This document shows, piece by piece, positions 59,431-64,000 of a stretch of 64,000 nucleotides of DNA. The notes beneath the pieces were generated by a model. That model made no database searches and had not been told where the DNA came from. It saw only the letters and a program-made list of their open reading frames with translations. How positions within the stretch are numbered: position 1 is the first letter of the stretch; the number at the start of each line of letters is the position of its first letter. Both the position numbers and the translations under genes were made by a program. The DNA comes from Janibacter corallicola NBRC 107790. GTDB lineage: Bacteria; Actinomycetota; Actinomycetes; Actinomycetales; Dermatophilaceae. The stretch covers positions 52,231-116,230 of the forward strand of contig NZ_BCSR01000006.1 in the NCBI RefSeq assembly GCF_001570965.1, in the 5' to 3' direction.

Positions 59431-61695
59431 ATGTCGAAGCGATCGACCCCTCAGGCGCCGGCCGCTGCGGCCGCGCCGGTCGACACCCCGATCGGGATCA
59501 GCGCCTCCCCGGCCACCACCCCCGGCCCCCGCCCGCGGGCATCCGACGGCCGCTTCGTGCGGGTCGTGCAGGACGAGGAGTCCGGCGAGGACTCCGACCT
59601 GCCCCGCGACCGCTTCCTGGACCGGGAGCTGAGCTGGCTGCAGTTCAACGAGCGGGTGCTGCGGCTGGCCACCGACGAGCAGGTGCCCCTCCTGGAGCGC
59701 ACCCGTTTCCTCGCGATCTTCACCAGCAACCTCGACGAGTTCTTCATGGTGCGCGTCGCGGGCCTGAAGCGCCGGATCGCCACCGGCATCGCCGTGCGCA
59801 GCCCCTCCGGCCTCGAGCCGCGGGAGGTGCTCGAGCAGATCGCCGACAACGCCCACGACCTCACGCTGCGCCAGGCCCGGGCCTTCGAGGACTCGATCCG
59901 CCCGGCCCTGGCCGACGAGGGCATCACGATCGTGCACTGGGACGAGGTCGACCCCGCCGAGCAGGAGCGACTCGGCACCCTCTTCAGCGACACCATCTAC
60001 CCCGTCCTGACGCCGCTGGCCGTCGACCCGGCCCACCCCTTCCCCTACATCTCCGGACTCTCGCTCAACCTCGCCGTCATCCTCAGCAACCCCGGGACCG
60101 GCAAGGAGCACTTCGCCCGCATCAAGGTCCCGCCCTCCCTCCCCCGCTTCCTCAAGGTGCGCCGGCGGCAGCCGTCGGTGACCTCCGACCTCTTCGAGGC
60201 CCGCTTCGTGCCCCTCGAGGACGTCATCGCGGCCCACCTGCACATGCTCTTCCCGGGCATGGAGGTCCACGAGCACTACGCCTTCCGGGTCACCCGGAAC
60301 GAGGACGTGGAGGTCGAGGAGGACGACGCGGAGAACCTGCTGACCGCCCTCGAGAAGGAGCTGACCCGACGTCGCTTCGGCGCCCCGGTACGACTCGAGG
60401 TCGCCGAGGACATGGACGACCACGTCATGGACCTGCTCACCCGCGAGCTCGGCGTGGACGACGAGGACGTCTACCGGCTCCCGGTACCGCTGGACCTGCG
60501 GGGACTGAACGAGATCGCCGACCTGGACCGGACCGACCTGCACCACCCGCCCTTCGTCGCCCGGACCAGCGCCGACCTGGCCCCGACGGAGTCGGCCAAG
60601 CCCGCCGACCTGCTCAAGCTGGTCGGCCGCTCCGACGTGCTGCTGCAGCACCCCTACGAGCCCTTCTCCACCTCCGTGCAGGCCTTCCTCGAGCAGGCGG
60701 CCGCGGACCCGCAGGTGCTCGCGATCAAGCAGACCCTCTACCGGACGAGCGGCGACAGCCCGATCGTCAACGCCCTCATCGACGCGGCGACCGCCGGCAA
60801 GCAGGTGCTCGCCGTCGTGGAGATCAAGGCCCGTTTCGACGAGCAGGCCAACATCGAGTGGGCCCGCAAGCTCGAGCACGCCGGGGTGCACGTCGTCTAC
60901 GGCATCGTCGGGCTCAAGACCCACTGCAAGCTCGCCCTCGTCGTGCGTCAGGAGGAGCACGGGCTCCGGCGGTACTGCCACGTCGGCACGGGCAACTACA
61001 ACCCGAAGACCGCCCGGCTGTACGAGGACCTCGGCGTCCTCACCAGCGACCCCGAGGTCGGCCAGGACCTGACCCGCCTCTTCAACCAGCTCTCCGGACT
61101 CGCCCCCCGCAGCAAGTTCAAGCGGCTGCTCGTCGCCCCCCGCTCGGTGCGGGAGGGCCTGCTCACCCGCATCGAGCGCCAGGTCCGGCGCCACGAGAGG
61201 CACGGGGACGGCTACATCGGCATCAAGGTGAATTCGATCGTCGACGAGGACCTCATCGACGCGCTGTACCGGGCGAGCATCGCCGGGGTGCCGATCGACG
61301 TGTGGGTGCGGGGCATCTGCTCGCTGCGCCCCGGCGTCGAGGGACTGAGCGAGACCATCCGGGTGCACTCCGTGCTGGGCCGCTTCCTCGAGCACTCGCG
61401 GGTCTTCCTCTTCGGGTCCGGAACCCACCGCGAGGCCTGGATCGGCAGCGCGGATCTCATGCACCGCAACCTGGACCGTCGTGTGGAGGCACTGGTGAGA
61501 ATCATCGAGGATCGTCACGTCGACCAGCTCTACGAGCTCCTCGCCCTGGGTATGTCGACCGACCACGCCCACTTCGAGCTCGGCGGCGACGGCCGCTGGG
61601 GCCGGGTGCACCGTGGCCCGGACGGGCGCACGCTGCCCGACGTGCAGGAGGCCCTCATCGCCCGGCACAAGCGTCACCTGCAGGCGCGCCGATGA
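59431..61695 (+). CDS. ppk: Polyphosphate kinase 1
   Basis: A 754-residue PPK1 making polyphosphate from ATP. A Pro/Ala-rich extension (1-60) precedes the N domain ([32 protein letters not shown]). The catalytic region has [28 protein letters not shown] and [21 protein letters not shown] with the phosphorylated His, then [20 protein letters not shown] and [18 protein letters not shown] 59431 is four bases after mshD. The mutT1-like gene overlaps its end, as in mycobacteria. Confidence 0.95.
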   Translation: MSKRSTPQAPAAAAAPVDTPIGISASPATTPGPRPRASDGRFVRVVQDEESGEDSDLPRDRFLDRELSWLQFNERVLRLATDEQVPLLERTRFLAIFTSNLDEFFMVRVAGLKRRIATGIAVRSPSGLEPREVLEQIADNAHDLTLRQARAFEDSIRPALADEGITIVHWDEVDPAEQERLGTLFSDTIYPVLTPLAVDPAHPFPYISGLSLNLAVILSNPGTGKEHFARIKVPPSLPRFLKVRRRQPSVTSDLFEARFVPLEDVIAAHLHMLFPGMEVHEHYAFRVTRNEDVEVEEDDAENLLTALEKELTRRRFGAPVRLEVAEDMDDHVMDLLTRELGVDDEDVYRLPVPLDLRGLNEIADLDRTDLHHPPFVARTSADLAPTESAKPADLLKLVGRSDVLLQHPYEPFSTSVQAFLEQAAADPQVLAIKQTLYRTSGDSPIVNALIDAATAGKQVLAVVEIKARFDEQANIEWARKLEHAGVHVVYGIVGLKTHCKLALVVRQEEHGLRRYCHVGTGNYNPKTARLYEDLGVLTSDPEVGQDLTRLFNQLSGLAPRSKFKRLLVAPRSVREGLLTRIERQVRRHERHGDGYIGIKVNSIVDEDLIDALYRASIAGVPIDVWVRGICSLRPGVEGLSETIRVHSVLGRFLEHSRVFLFGSGTHREAWIGSADLMHRNLDRRVEALVRIIEDRHVDQLYELLALGMSTDHAHFELGGDGRWGRVHRGPDGRTLPDVQEALIARHKRHLQARR

Positions 61696-62651
61696 GCGCC
61701 GCGACCGTCCTCGCCGCCGGCACCGTCCCGTGGCGACGCAAGAAGAAGGGCCGTCTCCAGGTGGCCCTCGTGCACCGGCCGAAGTACGACGACTGGTCCT
61801 GGCCCAAGGGCAAGCTCGACGGGGACGAGGGCTTCCCGGACGCCGCGGTCCGCGAGACCTACGAGGAGACCGGGCTGCGCGTCGGCCTGGGGCACCCGCT
61901 GCCCTCCTCGGAGTACCTCCTCGGCGACGGCGCCACCCCGAAGCTCGTGCGGTACTGGGCCGCCGAGGTCATCGGGGGCGACGCCAGGCTGCGCAACGAG
62001 ATCGACCGGGTCGACTGGATGGACATCGACGCCGCGATCGACCGGCTCACCCAGCAGTGGGACCGGGACCAGGCCAGGGCACTCGTGGACGCCGACATCC
62101 GCGGCGCCCTCACCACCTGGCCGCTCGTCGTCGTGCGCCACGCCCACGCACAGGACCGCGGGTCGCACCGCGGTCAGGACCACCTCCGCCCCCTGGACGG
62201 GAAGGGCCGGGAGCAGGCTCGCCTGCTGGTCCCGCTGCTGGACGCCTACGGCATCCGCCGGGTGGTCTCCAGCCCCTCGACCCGGGCCGCCGAGACCGTC
62301 GCCCCCTTCGCCACTGCGCAGGAGCGCAAGCTGCGCCGCAAGAAGGGACTCTCCGAGGAGGGGCACGCCGCGGACCCCACCCGCGCCGGGCACCACCTGC
62401 GCCGCCTCCTCGACCGCGGCGAGCCGGCAGTCCTCTGCAGCCACCGCACGGTGCTGCCGGACGTCCTGGCGCCGCTGCTGGAGCGGGTGGACACCGCCCA
62501 CGCTCCGGGTCGGGCCGCGTCCTCCCTCGTCACCGCTGCCCTCGAGGACGGTCTGGCGAAGGGGGAGGCCCTGGTCGCCCACGTCGCGGGCACCGGGGCC
62601 GAGGCCCGGGTGGTCACCGCCGAGCGACACCGTCCCGGCGAGCGCGACTGA
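61692..62651 (+). CDS. mutT1: MutT1-like Nudix hydrolase fused to a histidine phosphatase
   Basis: A 319-residue two-domain protein. The N-terminal Nudix domain (1-145) has the full box [22 protein letters not shown]. The C-terminal histidine-phosphatase domain (160-319) has [11 protein letters not shown] (RHG-type start reading RHA) and [10 protein letters not shown]. Mycobacterial MutT1 of the same build hydrolyses 8-oxo-dGTP and diadenosine polyphosphates. The ATG overlaps the ppk stop (ATGA); this ppk-mutT1 coupling is conserved. The RHA variant should be checked for phosphatase activity. Confidence 0.88.
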   Translation: MSAATVLAAGTVPWRRKKKGRLQVALVHRPKYDDWSWPKGKLDGDEGFPDAAVRETYEETGLRVGLGHPLPSSEYLLGDGATPKLVRYWAAEVIGGDARLRNEIDRVDWMDIDAAIDRLTQQWDRDQARALVDADIRGALTTWPLVVVRHAHAQDRGSHRGQDHLRPLDGKGREQARLLVPLLDAYGIRRVVSSPSTRAAETVAPFATAQERKLRRKKGLSEEGHAADPTRAGHHLRRLLDRGEPAVLCSHRTVLPDVLAPLLERVDTAHAPGRAASSLVTAALEDGLAKGEALVAHVAGTGAEARVVTAERHRPGERD

Positions 62652-62709
62652 GGGCCCTCTACCTCCCGGGAGCTCCCACCGCGAGCCGAGCACGCACTGT
62701 GCAGGTGCG

Positions 62710-62753
62710 GTTCACCGACCGTTCACCGCGAGCAACACGGCCGTCAACCGAGC
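62710..62753 (+). promoter_or_regulatory. PHO-box direct repeats upstream of pstS
   Basis: GTTCACCGACC (62710-62720) and GTTCACCGCGA (62721-62731) are adjacent 11-bp repeats. A weaker GTCAACCGAGC starts at 62743, in phase at 22 bp. This is the arrangement of actinobacterial PhoP/RegX3 sites. Confidence 0.75.
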
Positions 62754-62758
62754 CTGCC

Positions 62759-62764
62759 TAGCGT
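62759..62764 (+). promoter_or_regulatory. -10 element of pstS
   Basis: TAGCGT directly downstream of the PHO repeats, 76 bases before GTG 62841. It gives a leadered transcript with GAGAGG ribosome site. Confidence 0.45.
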
Positions 62765-62840
62765 CGACCCCGTACGACCACGACGGTCGCGGCGGGGACC
62801 GCTCGTCGCACGTCGTGCCCCACCACCCGAGAGGTAACAC

Positions 62841-63941
62841 GTGTTGCGTACCACCGGCCGCAGGGCCATCACCGCCACGGCCGCACTGGCCCTCACCTTC
62901 ACCATGGCCGCCTGCGGGGCGGCCAACGAGTCCGGCGGATCGGGCGGTGGCGGCGAGGACGCCGTCTCCGGCGCCATCAAGGGCGCCGGCGCCTCCACGC
63001 AGGAGCAGGCCCAGGCCGAGTGGGCCGCCAAGTTCAGCGAGACCAGCCCCGACGCGACCGTCGAGTACTCGCCCGACGGCTCCGGCACCGGCCGCGAGAA
63101 GTTCATCAACGGAGCGGTCCAGTTCGCAGGCTCGGACGCGGCGATGGACGACAAGGAGATCGCTGCGGCCAAGAAGTCCGGCTGCACCGGGGAGACCATC
63201 CAGTTCCCGGTCTACGTGGCCCCCATCGCCGTCACCTACAACGTCAAGGGTGTCGACGAGCTCAACCTCTCCCCCGACACGATCGCGAAGATCTTCGACC
63301 AGAAGATCACGAAGTGGAACGACCCGGCGATCAAGAAGGAGAACCCGGACGCCGACCTGCCGTCGACCACGATCACCCCGGTGAACCGCTCCGACGAGTC
63401 GGGCACCACCGAGAACTTCACCGCCTACCTCGACGAGGCCGCACCGGACTCCTGGTCCCACGGCGCCACCGAGGTGTGGCCGGTCAAGGGCGGCGAGGCC
63501 GCCAAGGGCACCTCCGGTGTCGTGAGCACGATCGAGTCCGGCAACGGCACCATCGGCTACGCCGACGCCGCCCAGATCGGCGACCTGGACGCCGCCAAGG
63601 TCAAGGTGGGCGACGAGTACGTCGAGTACACCCCCGAGGCCGCCGCCGACGCGCTGGAGGGCGCCGAGCGGGTCGAGCCGGACAGCAAGACCAACTACGC
63701 GGTCGAGCTGGACCGCGGCGACGTCGAGGACGGCGCCTACCCGATCGTCCTCGTCTCGTACGCCATCGCCTGCTCCGACTACAAGGACCCCGCGGCAGCC
63801 GAGACCGTCAAGGCCTACCTGGAGTACGCGACGAGCGAGCAGGGCCAGAAAGACGCCTCCAAGGCCGCCGGCAACGCCCCGCTCGGCAAGGACGGCCTGC
63901 AGAACGCGGCCACCGCGCTGAAGCAGATCAAGACCGACTGA
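62841..63941 (+). CDS. pstS: Phosphate-binding lipoprotein PstS
   Basis: A 366-residue ABC-transporter binding protein. Signal peptide with lipobox MAAC (Cys25), a Gly/Ser linker, then the periplasmic-binding fold: IKGAGASTQEQAQAEW, YSPDGSGTGREKFINGAVQFAGSD (phosphate-binding Ser/Asp), PVNRSDESGTTENF and GTSGVVSTIESGNGTIGYAD. It captures phosphate for PstCAB, whose genes would follow to the right. GTG 62841 follows GAGAGG. PHO boxes upstream place it under SenX3-RegX3 control. The end is followed by hairpins before any pstC. Confidence 0.94.
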   Translation: MLRTTGRRAITATAALALTFTMAACGAANESGGSGGGGEDAVSGAIKGAGASTQEQAQAEWAAKFSETSPDATVEYSPDGSGTGREKFINGAVQFAGSDAAMDDKEIAAAKKSGCTGETIQFPVYVAPIAVTYNVKGVDELNLSPDTIAKIFDQKITKWNDPAIKKENPDADLPSTTITPVNRSDESGTTENFTAYLDEAAPDSWSHGATEVWPVKGGEAAKGTSGVVSTIESGNGTIGYADAAQIGDLDAAKVKVGDEYVEYTPEAAADALEGAERVEPDSKTNYAVELDRGDVEDGAYPIVLVSYAIACSDYKDPAAAETVKAYLEYATSEQGQKDASKAAGNAPLGKDGLQNAATALKQIKTD

Positions 63942-63959
63942 GCCGGATCTCCATCCGGC
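63942..63959 (+). terminator. Hairpin directly after pstS
   Basis: GCCGGAT, four bases, ATCCGGC begins at the stop codon; it may stabilise pstS mRNA and raise its ratio over downstream pst genes. Confidence 0.5.
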
Positions 63960-63974
63960 ACCGGGCACGCGGCG

Positions 63975-64000
63975 GCCCCGTGACTGGTTCGTCACGGGGC
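63975..64000 (+). terminator. Second hairpin after pstS (reaches window end)
   Basis: GCCCCGTGAC, TGGTTC, GTCACGGGGC: 10-bp perfect stem. Probably a terminator or attenuator between pstS and the rest of the pst operon. Confidence 0.65.

Noticed and set aside
1..64000. CGAAGGGGG as a strictly polar chromosome-segregation sequence
   Set aside because: Copies are almost evenly split between strands in this window, so polarity is not supported here.
1..64000. Mobile elements, prophage, CRISPR arrays or integration sites
   Set aside because: No transposase, integrase, phage or Cas genes, no regularly spaced direct repeats, and the single tRNA gene has no partial duplicate nearby.

Overview
The window reads as a chromosomal segment of a high-GC actinobacterium, most like the Intrasporangiaceae/Dermatophilaceae (Janibacter-like); that placement is an inference from gene content and order. 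GC is very high. GTG and TTG starts are common, four-base stop/start overlaps are frequent, and several conserved actinobacterial blocks are present: gpgS-folP2, otsAB, ispF-ispD-carD-lpqE, senX3-regX3 with phoU, gpm-(YbjN)-mshA, hbhA with its XRE regulator, ppk-mutT1, and mycothiol genes. I saw no insertion sequence, prophage, CRISPR array or rRNA. One tRNA (Thr, anticodon UGU) is present. No gene-free gap exceeds about 215 bases.

Layout. 1-2.8 kb: glucosyl-3-phosphoglycerate synthase, a FolP2-type DHPS homologue, a class III extradiol-like protein and a truncated MFS transporter, all translationally coupled. 2.9-5.1 kb: tRNA-Thr and two secreted resuscitation-promoting-factor-like lytic transglycosylases. 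5.1-9.0 kb: a ThrE-type exporter coupled to a Ser/Thr kinase, then a CBS protein. 9.0-13.0 kb: trehalose operon otsA-otsB-DUF4032-RDD. 13.0-16.4 kb: cysS-rlmB and small membrane proteins. 16.4-19.3 kb: mycothiol-dependent formaldehyde oxidation pair, a small regulator, a glutamine amidotransferase.

19.4-42.1 kb is an accessory catabolic island. It encodes a UraA-type permease, a three-subunit molybdenum hydroxylase with a CoxG-like partner, a ring-opening barbiturase/cyanurate-type amidohydrolase, an amidase-signature enzyme, HyuA/HyuB, carbamate kinase, an FdrA-DUF1116-DUF2877 set (the E. coli oxamate transcarbamylase proteins), a CaiB-type CoA transferase, a fused carboxyltransferase and a PucR regulator. 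My model is oxidative pyrimidine catabolism: uracil to barbiturate to ureidomalonate. The FdrA complex would phosphorolyse ureidomalonate to malonamate plus carbamoyl phosphate (ATP through carbamate kinase), and the amidase, CoA transferase and carboxyltransferase-like protein would handle malonamate, malonate and malonyl-CoA. This is the most unusual content of the window. The pathway is inference; the gene families are read directly from sequence.

42.1-45.6 kb: ispF, a flavoprotein monooxygenase, ispD, carD, lpqE. 45.6-51.8 kb: regX3-senX3, phoU, gpm, YbjN protein, mshA, cupin, DUF2516. 51.8-57.1 kb: dtd, asparaginase, HbhA-like protein, XRE regulator, ygfZ, Fur-type regulator, LCP protein. 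57.1-64 kb: nitrobindin-like protein, membrane protein, mshD, ppk, mutT1-like, pstS. Phosphate control ties the right part together: tandem 11-bp PHO-box-like repeats stand before pstS and before phoU.

Two sequence-wide signals stand out. Many genes have a TANNNT hexamer six to eight bases before the start codon and no Shine-Dalgarno site, the pattern of leaderless actinobacterial transcripts. The 9-mer CGAAGGGGG is far more frequent than base composition predicts, on both strands.
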